DNA of 64,000 nucleotides from Roseiarcus sp963842835 (GTDB lineage: Bacteria > Pseudomonadota > Alphaproteobacteria > Rhizobiales > Beijerinckiaceae): positions 372,001-436,000 of the forward strand of contig CAWJIB010000007.1 in the NCBI GenBank assembly GCA_963842835.1. Reading direction: 5' to 3'. The position numbers and the translations under genes were made by a program. Shown piece by piece: positions 8,597-17,647 of the stretch; position 1 is the stretch's first letter, and the number at the start of each line of letters is the position of its first letter. Under the pieces are notes generated by a model, which was given only the letters and a program-made list of their open reading frames with translations, made no database searches and had not been told where the DNA came from.

Positions 8597-10387
8597 ATGA
8601 CCCGATCCTTAGGCCAGTGGATTTTGGGGCTCGATGGCGGCGAGACGCCGGAGCGCGGCCTGATCGGCGGCAAGGCGTGGTCGGTCGCGCGCATGCAGGC
8701 GCTGGGTCTCAACGTGCCGCCGGCCTTCGTCATCACGACCCGCGCATGCAACGCCTATCTCGCGAATGGACGGACGCCGGCCGGGCTCGACGAGGAGATC
8801 GATGCCGCGATCGCCTGGTTGGAGAAGCGCACCGAGCGCCGCTTTGGCGCCAGCCCGCGCGCGCTGCTCGTGTCGGTTCGCTCGGGCGCGCCGATCTCGA
8901 TGCCGGGCATGATGGACACCGTGCTCAATCTCGGCATCACCGACGCGACCGAAACCGCGCTCGCACGCGAAAGCGGCGACGCGGCGTTCGCGCGCAACAC
9001 GCACCGGCGCTTCCTCGATCTCTACGCGCATATCGTGCTGAGAGCCGATCCGCCCGCGCTCGACGACGCGGCCGATCCCGCCGCGTGGCGCCAAGCGATC
9101 GCGGAGGCCGCAGGCGCGGAGGTTCCAACCGAGCCGCGCGAGCAATTGCAGCGCGCGGTGCTCGCCGTGTTCGACTCCTGGAATTCGCGCCGCGCGCGCC
9201 GCTATCGCCAGCATCACGGCATCGCCGACGATCTCGGCACGGCGGTCGCCGTGCAGGCGATGGTGTTCGGCAATCTCGACGCGCTCTCCGGCACCGGCGT
9301 TCTGTTCTCGCGCAATCCCTCGAGCGGCGCGCCAGAGCCCTTTGGCGAATATCTCGCGCGCGCGCAGGGCGAAGACGTCGTCTCGGGCAAGTTTACGCCG
9401 AGGCCGCTGTCCCAGTTGCAAGCCGACCTGCCGCAGGCGCATGCGGACCTGCTCGCCGCCGCGCGCAAGCTTGAACTCGCGGGCCGCGAGGTGCAGGACA
9501 TCGAATTCACCATCGAGCGCGGGCGGCTCTATCTGTTGCAGTCGCGCGCAGCCAAGCTCGCGCCGCACGCCGCCGCGCGCATCGCGGTCGATCTGGTGCG
9601 CGAGGGCCTGATCGGCGAGGCCGAGGCGCTGCGCCGCGTGACGCCGGATCAGGTGCGCATTCTCTTAAGCCCGCACATAGACGAAGCCGCGCTCGCCGGC
9701 GCGCGCGAACTCGCCAGCGGCGAAGGCGCCTCGCCCGGCGTCGGCATCGGGATCGTCGTAACGGATTCCGATGAGGCCGAGCGGCGCGCGCGCGCGGGCG
9801 AGGCGGTGATCCTCGCGCGACCGACAACGAGCCCTGACGATCTCCACGGCATGATCGCCTCGCGAGCGGTGGTGACCGAACAGGGCGGCAGCACTTCCCA
9901 CGCGGCTGTAGTCGGCCGCGCGCTGGGCCTGCCCTGTGTGGTCGGCTGCGGGAAAGGCGCGCTCGACGCGCTGACGGGCGCGCTCGTCACTATCGACGGC
10001 CGCTCCGGCAAGGTCTACGCGGGCGCGCTCGCCATCGCGACGCCCGACGAAAGCGATCACGCGGCGCTCTCGACGCTCGCGGCCTGGGCGGCGCCGCGCT
10101 CGCCTTTGCGCGTCGTTTCGCCAACGGCGCCCGAGGCGCGCGACGCCGTAGATCTCACGCAAGACGACGCGGCCGCCGATCCCATCACGATCGGCGCGGC
10201 GCTCGCCGCCCGCGCCGGCGCCAAGGGCGCGCGTGGCGGCGCCATCGCCTCGGAAGAGGGCGTGCGCGCCGCACTCGCCGCCGGGCTCGAATTCATAGTC
10301 GCCGACCCCGTGCTCCCGCCGCTCCTCGCCGCCGTGCGCGCCGCCGGCGAGAGCGCGCCCGCCTCCGACCGGATGGAACGGACATGA
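8597..10387 (+). CDS. PPDK-like ATP-grasp plus phosphohistidine protein lacking the PEP/pyruvate barrel
   Basis: The protein has 596 residues, against about 880 for pyruvate phosphate dikinase. The ATP-binding half is clearly PPDK-like: SVRSGAPISMPGMMDTVLNLGI near residue 100, SGTGVLFSRNPSSG and AQGEDVVSGKFTP, and DIEFTIERGRLYLLQSR near 305-320. The swivel domain has TEQGGSTSHAAVVGRA with His435. It then ends in an Ala-rich tail instead of the C-terminal TIM barrel that binds PEP/pyruvate. It can therefore be expected to autophosphorylate from ATP but needs another protein for the acceptor. Its stop overlaps the biotin-carrier start (ATGA). Short PPDK-like proteins are annotated elsewhere, for example in mycobacteria, but I know of none with a proven reaction. 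Confidence 0.82.
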   Translation: MTRSLGQWILGLDGGETPERGLIGGKAWSVARMQALGLNVPPAFVITTRACNAYLANGRTPAGLDEEIDAAIAWLEKRTERRFGASPRALLVSVRSGAPISMPGMMDTVLNLGITDATETALARESGDAAFARNTHRRFLDLYAHIVLRADPPALDDAADPAAWRQAIAEAAGAEVPTEPREQLQRAVLAVFDSWNSRRARRYRQHHGIADDLGTAVAVQAMVFGNLDALSGTGVLFSRNPSSGAPEPFGEYLARAQGEDVVSGKFTPRPLSQLQADLPQAHADLLAAARKLELAGREVQDIEFTIERGRLYLLQSRAAKLAPHAAARIAVDLVREGLIGEAEALRRVTPDQVRILLSPHIDEAALAGARELASGEGASPGVGIGIVVTDSDEAERRARAGEAVILARPTTSPDDLHGMIASRAVVTEQGGSTSHAAVVGRALGLPCVVGCGKGALDALTGALVTIDGRSGKVYAGALAIATPDESDHAALSTLAAWAAPRSPLRVVSPTAPEARDAVDLTQDDAAADPITIGAALAARAGAKGARGGAIASEEGVRAALAAGLEFIVADPVLPPLLAAVRAAGESAPASDRMERT

Positions 10388-10863
10388 CCGACATCAAGCC
10401 GCAAGACATCGAAGCGATCTTGCAGACCTTCGAGGCGTCCCCCTGGGACGAGATCAAGCTCAGAATCGACGGGTTGGAAATGTTCGTCTCCAAGACGGCG
10501 GGCGCGCGCCCGACGCCGATGGAAACGCATGCGCATCCCTCTCCCGCGCCGATCGCCGCGGCGCACGCGCATGCCACGGCGCAAGCGGCCCCACCCTCGC
10601 CGGCCGCGATCCCCGACCGTTGGGTTGCGGTTCGCGCGCCCAATCTTGGCACCTTCTACCGCGCCCCGAAACCCGGCGCCCCGCCCTATGTGACCGTCGG
10701 CCAGCGCGTCAACGCGGATACCGAGCTCTGCCTGATCGAGGTGATGAAGCTGTTCACCTCCGTGCTCGCGGGCGCCTCGGGGATTCTGCGCAAGGTGCTG
10801 GTGGAGGACGCCGAACTCGTCGAATACGATCAGCCGTTGTTCCTGATCGAACCCGTCGCCTGA
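10384..10863 (+). CDS. accB: biotin carboxyl carrier protein
   Basis: The 159-residue carrier has an N-terminal helical segment, a linker rich in Ala, Pro and His (residues 40-75) and a C-terminal biotinyl domain. The biotin-accepting Lys is residue 122 in EVMKLFTS; the usual AMKM is replaced by VMKL as in many AccB proteins. It overlaps the dikinase gene by four bases and is followed after ten bases by biotin carboxylase. It would carry carboxybiotin between the carboxylase and the HMGL-type carboxyltransferase downstream. An AccB role in fatty-acid synthesis is possible, but the setting inside this operon argues for a dedicated carboxylase. Confidence 0.85.
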   Translation: MTDIKPQDIEAILQTFEASPWDEIKLRIDGLEMFVSKTAGARPTPMETHAHPSPAPIAAAHAHATAQAAPPSPAAIPDRWVAVRAPNLGTFYRAPKPGAPPYVTVGQRVNADTELCLIEVMKLFTSVLAGASGILRKVLVEDAELVEYDQPLFLIEPVA

Positions 10864-10873
10864 GGCCAAGGCG

Positions 10874-12244
10874 ATGGCGCTTCGCCGCATCCTGATCGCC
10901 AATCGCGGCGAGATCGCGCTCAGGATCGTGCGCGCGGCGCGCTCACTCGGCATCGGGACCGTGCTCGCCGCGTCGGCGGCGGATCGCGCGAGCCTCGCCG
11001 CGCGCGAGGCGGACCGGACAGTCGTCATCGGCCCCGCGCCGGCGCGCGCCTCCTATCTCGACGCGCGGCTGATCGTTCACGCGGCCAAGGCGACGGGTTG
11101 CGACGGACTGCATCCCGGCTACGGCTTCCTCTCCGAGCGCGCCGCGCTCGCGCGGCTCTGCGCCGACGAAGGCATCGTCTTTATCGGGCCGACGGCTGAG
11201 TCGATCGAGGCGGTCGGCGACAAGCTCGCCGCGCGGCGGCTCGCCCAGGCGGCGGGCGTCGCGATGACGCCGGGCAGCGAGAAGCTCAACTCCGCCGACG
11301 AAGCGATCGCCTTCGCGCACGAGGTCGGCTTTCCCGTCGTCACCAAGGCCTCGGCAGGCGGCGGCGGACGCGGCATGGTGGTCGCGCGCGACGCCGACGC
11401 TTTGCGCGAGGGTTTCGAGCGCGCCTCAGCAGAGGCCAAGGAAGCGTTCGGCGACGGCACGCTCTATCTCGAAAGCTATGTCGAGCGCGCGCGCCATGTC
11501 GAGGTGCAGGCGATGGGCTTCGGCGACGGGCGCGTGCTGCATTTCGGCGAGCGCGACTGTTCGCTACAGCGCCGCTATCAAAAGATGGTCGAGGAGGCGC
11601 CCGCCGCCGCGATGCCCGAGGCGACGCGGGTCCGGCTGCATCGCGCCGCGACCGACCTGCTCGGCTCAATCCGTTATCGCAACGCCGGCACGGTCGAGTT
11701 TCTCTACGACGTCGAGCGCGACGATTTCTATTTCATGGAGATCAACGCGCGCATCCAGGTCGAGCATCCCGTCTCCGAGATGATCGCCGGCGTCGACCTG
11801 ATCCGCATGCAGCTCCAGATCGCGGGTGGCGATCCGCCGCGCGTCGAGCAGCGCGACATCGCGCTGAGCGGTCATGCGATCGAGGCGCGCATTATCGCGG
11901 AAAACCCGGAGCGCAGCTTCGCGCCATCGCCCGGCCGCATCACGCGCTGGACGCCGCCGTCGGGCGAGGGAATCCGCCTCGATACCGCGATGGAACAGGG
12001 CGCGCTCGTGCCGCCCTATTACGACAGCATGATCGCCAAGCTGATCGTGCACGCGCCGACCCGCGCGGGCGCCGTCGCGCGTCTCGGCGAAGCGCTCGGC
12101 GCTTTCGAGGTCGAGGGCATTTCCACCAATATCGGCTTCTTGCGCGCGATCGCCGCCGATCCCGAATTCGCCACCAACCAGATCGACACGCGCTGGCTCG
12201 AAAGCAAATTCCTGCCGCGCCACGGCCAGAACAAGGATGCCTGA
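10874..12244 (+). CDS. accC: biotin carboxylase subunit
   Basis: This 456-residue ATP-grasp enzyme carboxylates biotin with bicarbonate and ATP. It shows the N-terminal ILIANRGEIALRIVRAAR signature, the glycine-rich lid ASAGGGGRGM near residue 160, HVEVQ, and the active-site block EINARIQVEHPVSE (about residues 291-304). Length matches AccC. The ATG at 10874 follows the carrier gene closely, and the stop overlaps the carboxyltransferase start. With the carrier and the HMGL-like subunit it makes a three-piece carboxylase organised like two-subunit pyruvate carboxylase, not like acetyl-CoA carboxylase, because no accA/accD-type transferase is present. Confidence 0.9.
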   Translation: MALRRILIANRGEIALRIVRAARSLGIGTVLAASAADRASLAAREADRTVVIGPAPARASYLDARLIVHAAKATGCDGLHPGYGFLSERAALARLCADEGIVFIGPTAESIEAVGDKLAARRLAQAAGVAMTPGSEKLNSADEAIAFAHEVGFPVVTKASAGGGGRGMVVARDADALREGFERASAEAKEAFGDGTLYLESYVERARHVEVQAMGFGDGRVLHFGERDCSLQRRYQKMVEEAPAAAMPEATRVRLHRAATDLLGSIRYRNAGTVEFLYDVERDDFYFMEINARIQVEHPVSEMIAGVDLIRMQLQIAGGDPPRVEQRDIALSGHAIEARIIAENPERSFAPSPGRITRWTPPSGEGIRLDTAMEQGALVPPYYDSMIAKLIVHAPTRAGAVARLGEALGAFEVEGISTNIGFLRAIAADPEFATNQIDTRWLESKFLPRHGQNKDA

Positions 12245-13709
12245 CATGGCCCATATCGAATTCCTCGACGAGACGATGCGCGACGGTCAGCAGAGCCTCT
12301 GGGGCATGCGCATGCAGGCTGGCATGGCGCTGCCGGTCGCACCATTGATTGATCGCAGCGGTTTTCGCGTGATCGATCTCGCCGGCTCTTCGCTGTTCGA
12401 GGTGATGATCCGCTCTTGCCGCGAGAACCCGTGGGAAGGGCTCGACCTGTTGGTCGCGGCGATGCCGCGCACGCGCATTCGCGGCGGCATGCGCTCCAAC
12501 GCCTCGGTGACTTTCGGCGTCACGCCGGATTCGCTGATGGACGCCTGGATGCGGCAGCTCAACCGGCACGGCTGCCGCAGCTTCTGGATCTACGATGTGC
12601 TGTTCAACATCGACAAGATGCACCGTCTCGCCAAGGTCGCGAAGCAATTCGGCTCGGAAGTCGCAGGTTCGATCATGTTCGCGCTTTCGCCGGTGCACAC
12701 CGACGAATATTACGCCGACAAGGCCGACAAGCTCTCTGCGAGCCCCGACATCGACACGCTGCTGCTTTACGATACCGCCGGCGTGCTCGACAAGGAGCGC
12801 CTGAAGACCCTAGTCCCCGCGATCAAGGCCAAGGCGCGGGGCAAACCGATCGAGTTCCACGCCAACAACATCCTCGGCCAGTCGGCCAAGGCCTATCTCG
12901 ATGCGATCGATCTCGGCGTCACGATCCTGCACACGGCGAGCCGCCCCATGGCTAACGGCCCCTCGGTGCCGTCGAGCGAGATCATGCTGCACAATGTCGA
13001 ACTGCTCGGCCACACCCACAATATCGACAAGTCACTGTTGCCGCCGGTCGCCGAGCATTTCGAGCGGGTCGGCAATGCCGCGGGTTTTCTCGTCAACCAG
13101 CATAATGAGTATGACGTGCTGTCGATCCGGCATCAGATTCCCGGCGGCATGACGGGCACGCTGAAGGCGCAGCTCGCCCAGCACAATATGACCGACAAGC
13201 TCGACGAGGTGCTGCGCGAGACCGCCGAGGTCAGGCGCGATCTCGGCTATCCCGGCATGGCGACGCCGTTCAGCCAGCTCGTGGGCATTCAGGCCGTGCT
13301 CAACATCGTGACCGGCAAGCGCTACAGCATCGTACCCGACGAGGTGATCCAATATGCGGCGGGCTTCTATGGCCAGACGGTCGCGCCGATCGATCCGAAC
13401 GTGCACGACAAGATCATGGCCGCGCCGCGCGCCAAGCAGGTGGTTGGCAGTCCGCCGGAGCAACCGACTATCGAGGAGCTGCGAAAGCGTTACGGGACCG
13501 ATGACGACGACGAACTGATCCTGCGCGCGCTGGTGCCCGAGCCAGATCTCGAAAAGATGCGCGCGGCCGGCGCGGTCAAGCGCGACTTCCCGCTGCTCGC
13601 CTCGCCCGAACTCGATCAGGTGCAGAAGCTGATGCGGGTCGCCAAGTCGCCGGTCGTGCAGATCCAATCGGCCAAGCTTTCGCTCGAACTACGTCGCAAC
13701 GCGACCTGA
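12237..13709 (+). CDS. HMGL-like (pyruvate-carboxylase type) carboxyltransferase with altered metal site
   Basis: The 490-residue protein resembles the carboxyltransferase subunit of pyruvate carboxylase/oxaloacetate decarboxylase. It keeps the RDGQQS motif with metal ligand Asp16 and an extended C-terminal (PYC/OADA-like) domain. By eye the carbamylated Lys of the usual IKDMAGLL segment is Tyr178 in LYDTAGVL, and the HxH of VHTHD is His208-Ala-Asn210. Three of four canonical metal-site features thus differ or are incomplete, so chemistry or substrate probably differs from pyruvate. It has no biotinyl domain of its own. A second ATG at 12246 is equally possible; the first overlaps biotin carboxylase. 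The thiolase gene follows after ten bases. Confidence 0.75.
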   Translation: MPDMAHIEFLDETMRDGQQSLWGMRMQAGMALPVAPLIDRSGFRVIDLAGSSLFEVMIRSCRENPWEGLDLLVAAMPRTRIRGGMRSNASVTFGVTPDSLMDAWMRQLNRHGCRSFWIYDVLFNIDKMHRLAKVAKQFGSEVAGSIMFALSPVHTDEYYADKADKLSASPDIDTLLLYDTAGVLDKERLKTLVPAIKAKARGKPIEFHANNILGQSAKAYLDAIDLGVTILHTASRPMANGPSVPSSEIMLHNVELLGHTHNIDKSLLPPVAEHFERVGNAAGFLVNQHNEYDVLSIRHQIPGGMTGTLKAQLAQHNMTDKLDEVLRETAEVRRDLGYPGMATPFSQLVGIQAVLNIVTGKRYSIVPDEVIQYAAGFYGQTVAPIDPNVHDKIMAAPRAKQVVGSPPEQPTIEELRKRYGTDDDDELILRALVPEPDLEKMRAAGAVKRDFPLLASPELDQVQKLMRVAKSPVVQIQSAKLSLELRRNAT

Positions 13710-13719
13710 GGAGAGCGCC

Positions 13720-14913
13720 ATGCGCCGCGCCGTCGTTGTCGACATCGTTCGCTCGCCGTTTGCGCGCGGTCGCGCGGGCGGCGCGCTCGATGGCGTGCAC
13801 CCGGTCGATCTCTACGCGCAGACCTTGCACGCGCTGGTCGAGCGCACAGGCGTCGATCCCGCGCTGATCGAGGACGTCATCACCGGCTGCGTCATCCAGG
13901 TTGCGGAGCAATCCGGCAATATCGGGCGGCAGGCCGCGCTCGCGGCAGGCCTGCCCGAAAGTGTGCCCGCGGTCACGCTCGACAGAAAGTGCGGCTCGGC
14001 GCAGCAGGCGTTCGACTTCGCCGCGCAGGGCGTGATTGCCGGCGCGTATGACGTCGTAATCGCCGGCGGCGTCGAGATGATGAGCCTAGTGCCGATGCGC
14101 ATCAACCGGATGGGCAAGGACAACGAAGGCCCTGCATTCCATCGCCGCTATCCCGAAGGTCTCGTGCGGCAGGGCGTGTCGGCGGAATTGATCGCGGCGC
14201 GCTGGGGTCTGAGCCGGGAAGCGATGGACGCTTTCGCAATCGACTCGCATCGGCGCGCGATCGGCGCCGAGGATGCCGGTCTCGCCGCGCAATGGATCGC
14301 GGCGGTCGAAGTCCCGACGCCGGATGGGCCGACGCGCCGTGTCGAGCGCGACGAGGGTCCGCGCCGCGAAACGTCGCTGGAGAAGCTCGCTTCGCTGAAG
14401 CCCGCTTTCGAGGACGCGGCGGCGGCGGCGCGCTTTCCCGAGATCCGCTGGAGCGTCACGGCGGGCAATTCGAGCCAGGTCACCGACGGCGCCGCCGCCG
14501 TGCTGATCGCGGAGGAGAGCGTCGCCGCGCGGCTTGGATTGAAGCCGCGCGCCGCGATCACCCATTTCGCGCTCGCGGGCGACGATCCGATCCTGATGCT
14601 GACCGCGATCATCCCCGCGACGCGCAAGCTGTTGCGACGCGCGGGACTTTCGATCGACGCCATCGACGCGTTCGAGGTCAACGAAGCCTTCGCCTCCGTC
14701 GTGCTGGCCTGGGCGAAGGACACCGGCGCCGATCTCGCGAAGGTCAACCGCTACGGCGGCGCCATTGCGCTCGGCCATCCCGTCGGCGCGTCAGGCGGCC
14801 GCCTGCTCGCCAATCTGATTGCGAGCCTGGAGCGGACCGGCGGTCGCTACGGCCTGCAGACGATGTGCGAGTCCGGCGGCATGGCGAATGCGACGCTGAT
14901 CGAGAGGCTGTAG
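13720..14913 (+). CDS. acetyl-CoA C-acyltransferase (thiolase)
   Basis: The 397-residue classical thiolase has the nucleophilic Cys in LDRKCGSAQQAF (about residue 91), NEAFA, GGAIALGHPVGASG with the catalytic His, and CESGGMANA with the second Cys. It would thiolyse a beta-ketoacyl-CoA to two acyl-CoA units. The ATG follows GAGGAGAG. It is the last gene of the operon that begins at 4121 and differs in subtype from the thiolase at 1152-2390, so the cluster may cleave two different ketoacyl-CoA intermediates. The gene ends nine bases from the convergent SDR gene, and I see no clear terminator between them. Confidence 0.9.
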   Translation: MRRAVVVDIVRSPFARGRAGGALDGVHPVDLYAQTLHALVERTGVDPALIEDVITGCVIQVAEQSGNIGRQAALAAGLPESVPAVTLDRKCGSAQQAFDFAAQGVIAGAYDVVIAGGVEMMSLVPMRINRMGKDNEGPAFHRRYPEGLVRQGVSAELIAARWGLSREAMDAFAIDSHRRAIGAEDAGLAAQWIAAVEVPTPDGPTRRVERDEGPRRETSLEKLASLKPAFEDAAAAARFPEIRWSVTAGNSSQVTDGAAAVLIAEESVAARLGLKPRAAITHFALAGDDPILMLTAIIPATRKLLRRAGLSIDAIDAFEVNEAFASVVLAWAKDTGADLAKVNRYGGAIALGHPVGASGGRLLANLIASLERTGGRYGLQTMCESGGMANATLIERL

Positions 14914-14922
14914 CCGAGCCCC

Positions 14923-15663
14923 TCAGGCGCTCAAATTCGCGCCGCCGTTCACGAACACGACTTGACCCTGGATGAACTCCGCCGCCGGCGAGGCGAGGTA
15001 GCGCATCAGGTTGGTATAGTCCGTGTCGGCGACGCCGCGACCGCTGGGATTGTGGCTCGCGGCGCCTCGCACGAGGCTGTTCGCGTCGGCGCCAAAGATC
15101 GCACGGACAGCGTCGGTCTCGACGATCGCGGGGGCGATCGCGTTGATGCGCACGCCGCGCGGCGCGAGTTCGACCGCGAGATAACGCATCAGGCTCTCGG
15201 CGAGCGCTTTGGCGACCCCGATCGCCGCGTAGTTGGATACGACGATCCGGCCGCCCCGGCTGCTGAGGAAGAAGATCGTGCTGCCGCGCCGTAGCAGAGG
15301 CAGGGCCGCTTGGACGAGAAACAGCAGGCTCGTCCCATTGGTGGTGACCGCGCGCGCGAAGCGGTGCGGATCGGCCTCCAGCGTGGGCGCCGCATAAGCG
15401 TCGACCGAGCAATGCACGACCTGATCGAGCGTCGGCGAGACCGCGCGGACCGCCTCGACCATCGCGGCGCAGCCCTGCGGCGTTCCCGCATCCGCCTTGA
15501 CGAGATGCGCTCGCCCGCCCGCGCGCGCCACCTCGTCGGCGGCGGTTTCGGCCGCCGCGTCATCGCTGTGATAGCCGAGGATGACGTCGCCCGCTTCGGC
15601 CGCGAAGGCCTTGGCGATGGCGAGGCCGATGCCTTTGGTTCCCCCCGCGATCAATATGGTCAT
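14923..15663 (-). CDS. SDR-family oxidoreductase
   Basis: This is a 246-residue short-chain dehydrogenase/reductase. The N-terminal NAD(P)-binding motif is GGTKGIG, and the fold continues to a C-terminal GQVVFVNGG. The catalytic region is atypical: the Ser lies in FLSSRGG, and the expected YxxxK reads NYAAIGVAK, keeping Tyr and Lys. I start at the ATG at 15663; seven extra residues upstream lack a ribosome site. It lies eight bases downstream of the GntR gene and is probably co-transcribed with it. The substrate is unknown; it may oxidise a hydroxy intermediate of the ketone/acid route. Confidence 0.8.
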   Translation of the reverse strand: MTILIAGGTKGIGLAIAKAFAAEAGDVILGYHSDDAAAETAADEVARAGGRAHLVKADAGTPQGCAAMVEAVRAVSPTLDQVVHCSVDAYAAPTLEADPHRFARAVTTNGTSLLFLVQAALPLLRRGSTIFFLSSRGGRIVVSNYAAIGVAKALAESLMRYLAVELAPRGVRINAIAPAIVETDAVRAIFGADANSLVRGAASHNPSGRGVADTDYTNLMRYLASPAAEFIQGQVVFVNGGANLSA

Positions 15664-15670
15664 CGCGGCC

Positions 15671-16414
15671 TCAATCCGTCCCACGGATGGCGGGAAACGC
15701 TTCGTCGGGCAACCGCATCAGGCTGAGGCGCGTACGACGCACATGCAGACCCGCGATTTTCTGAGCGCGGATCGGATCGCCGGCCAGGATCGTTTCGGTG
15801 ATCGTCTGGTATTCCTTGAACTGCTTCTCACGGTCGCGCGGCGTGATGTATGCCTGGAACTGCATGCGCAGCAGGTGGATCTGCATCAGCGGCAGCATGC
15901 GCTTCAGCTCGTGATTGCCGCCGATCTGGATGATCGTGTCGTAGAAGCTGCGGCGCTCGTCGAGAAACGCGGCGGCGCCGCCATCGGTCTTAAATGCGAG
16001 CAACCGGCGATGCGCCTCGCGCATGCGCTCGGCATTGTCACCCTCGTTGATATGGCGCGCAGCGAGGTTGGCCATCAGGCCGACCAGCGCCTCCAGCACC
16101 ATCAGGCTGTCTCGCACCTCGATACGCGAAAGCGCGCGTACATAGGCGCCGCGATGACGCGTCAACGTCAGCACGCCTTCCGCCGCCAGCCGCTTCAGCG
16201 CCTCGCGCACAGGGCCGCGGCTGACGCGATAGTCGCGGGTCAGATCGGCCTCGATAAGGCGCTGGCCGGGAACATAATTGCCGGACCGGATGGAGCGGAC
16301 GATCGCGTCGACGACGCGATCGGGCGAGGTCATCTTCGCTCGCTCGTCCGCCTGGGCGGCCGCTTTCTGTCGCGCGGCGCTCGGCTTTTCGGGGGCGGCG
16401 GTCGGCATGTCCAT
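15671..16414 (-). CDS. GntR-family (FCD) transcriptional regulator
   Basis: The 247-residue protein has a GntR winged helix (about residues 30-95, with YVPGQRLIEADLTRDYRVSRGPVREAL) and a C-terminal all-helical FCD ligand-binding domain with spaced Arg/His residues (ERRSFYDTIIQIGGNHEL). FCD members usually respond to organic acids or acyl compounds. It is the only regulator in the 1-18.5 kb block. One of four related operator-like sites lies about 100 bases before its start, which suggests autoregulation. I infer control of the thiolase, dikinase/carboxylase and dehydrogenase units. Confidence 0.88.
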   Translation of the reverse strand: MDMPTAAPEKPSAARQKAAAQADERAKMTSPDRVVDAIVRSIRSGNYVPGQRLIEADLTRDYRVSRGPVREALKRLAAEGVLTLTRHRGAYVRALSRIEVRDSLMVLEALVGLMANLAARHINEGDNAERMREAHRRLLAFKTDGGAAAFLDERRSFYDTIIQIGGNHELKRMLPLMQIHLLRMQFQAYITPRDREKQFKEYQTITETILAGDPIRAQKIAGLHVRRTRLSLMRLPDEAFPAIRGTD

Positions 16415-16513
16415 CGTCTGGGTGTTCCGGTTCCCACATCGGCGGGGCTCGGCGCGGCAGTCGAAGCCGCACCGGTCGAGCCTTCCTTACTCGGGGCTCC
16501 CCGGCTAATCAAG

Positions 16514-16531
16514 GAACAAACTTGTCCTACA
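16514..16531. promoter_or_regulatory. candidate GntR/FCD operator, site C
   Basis: GAACAA-AC-TTGTCC (16514-16527) is an imperfect dyad (five of six arm positions), followed by TACA. It has the same arms and two-base spacer as site B. It lies between the alcohol dehydrogenase 3' end and the GntR gene, upstream of the latter, where an autoregulatory operator is expected. Confidence 0.5.
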
Positions 16532-16550
16532 AAAGTCGGACTCGAACGCG

Positions 16551-17588
16551 TCAATCGCCCGGCCGCACCATAACCTTGATCTGCGAGGTTGGCTTGCGCA
16601 GCGCCTCGAAGGCGGTGGGAAGCTGATCGAGCGTCACAATGTCGGTGATCATCGGCTTCGGATCGACCCGACCGGAGTCGAGCAGGTCGAGCACCAGCCG
16701 CCAGTCGGGCCGGCCGTAGCCGAGCACGTACTGGATGTTGGTTTCCTTAAAGATCGCCGAGATCGGCGTCATCGTATCCTCGACCATGCAGACGCCGACG
16801 ACCACCATGCGCCCGTACGGGCGTGAAATATCTACGCACTTTTGGATCATGCCGGGCACGCCGACGCACTCGAAGATCACGTCGGGCAGGCCGCCGGTCC
16901 TTTTCGCGAAGGCCTCGCCGACATCCTCCTTGGAAGGGTCGATCACGGCGGTCGCCCCGAGCGAGCCCGCCGCCTCGCGCCGGGCCGAAGCGTATTCGCT
17001 CACCACGACATCGCGAGCGCCCGCGAGCTTCGAGAACACGGCGACGGAGAGACCGATCGGGCCGCCGCCCATGATGAGGACGCGTTCGCCCATGGTGACC
17101 TTGCCGCGATTGACCGCATGGAGGCCGACTGCCAGCGGCTCCACCGCCGCGCCCTCGCGGCTCTTGACATCCGATGGCAATCGCAGCGCCTCCTTGGCGC
17201 TGAACTTGACGAATTCAGCATAGGCGCCCTGCGCGGTAGGACTGAAGCCGGTCAGGGTGTTTCTCGGGCACATGATGCCCATGTTGTCCTTGCATTCGCC
17301 GAGGCCGAGCTTGCGGCAATCCTCGCAGGCATTGTTGGGCAGGGCGGTCGCCATCTCGCCGACCTTCCAACCGGCCGCGCCGGATTCTACGATCTCGCCG
17401 GCGAATTCATGGCCCAGGATCGTGCCGTCCGGCACGACGAAAACGCCGGGATGGGTGGCGTGCAGGTCGGACCCGCAAATGCCGCAGTAATGAACCTTGA
17501 GCACAATCTCGCCTGGACCGGCCTGCGGCTTGGCGACATTTTCGATCCTGAGCGGCTTGCCCAGTTCATGGAATACTGCGGCTCTCAT
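16551..17588 (-). CDS. zinc-dependent alcohol dehydrogenase (MDR family)
   Basis: This 345-residue medium-chain dehydrogenase is of the threonine/sorbitol/alcohol dehydrogenase type. It keeps the catalytic-zinc Cys in YCGICGSDLHA, GHEFAGEIVE, a four-Cys structural-zinc loop (ACEDCRKLGLGECKDNMGIMC), and the Rossmann motif GGGPIGLSVA. Large upstream open frame is ignored; ATG at 17588 follows GGGAGGAGAG and gives the expected N-terminus. It would oxidise a secondary alcohol or polyol with NAD(P). It diverges from the SDR at 17737 with site D between them, linking it to the same regulon. The substrate is not readable from sequence. Confidence 0.88.
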   Translation of the reverse strand: MRAAVFHELGKPLRIENVAKPQAGPGEIVLKVHYCGICGSDLHATHPGVFVVPDGTILGHEFAGEIVESGAAGWKVGEMATALPNNACEDCRKLGLGECKDNMGIMCPRNTLTGFSPTAQGAYAEFVKFSAKEALRLPSDVKSREGAAVEPLAVGLHAVNRGKVTMGERVLIMGGGPIGLSVAVFSKLAGARDVVVSEYASARREAAGSLGATAVIDPSKEDVGEAFAKRTGGLPDVIFECVGVPGMIQKCVDISRPYGRMVVVGVCMVEDTMTPISAIFKETNIQYVLGYGRPDWRLVLDLLDSGRVDPKPMITDIVTLDQLPTAFEALRKPTSQIKVMVRPGD

Positions 17589-17647
17589 CCCTGGCTCTCC
17601 TCCCATTGATGGAGAATTCCGGAGTGGACCGGACATCTCCCCTTTTC

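Noticed and set aside
8609..9568. 319-residue minus-strand open frame inside the PPDK-like gene
   Set aside because: Antisense shadow; the plus-strand frame has clear PPDK motifs throughout.
1152..14913. Phenylphosphate synthase/carboxylase (anaerobic phenol pathway)
   Set aside because: No UbiD-like carboxylase genes or CBS-domain subunit, and the biotin carboxylase has no place in that pathway; only the split-kinase logic is similar.
1152..14913. Acetone or acetophenone carboxylase
   Set aside because: No hydantoinase-like A/B subunits are present.
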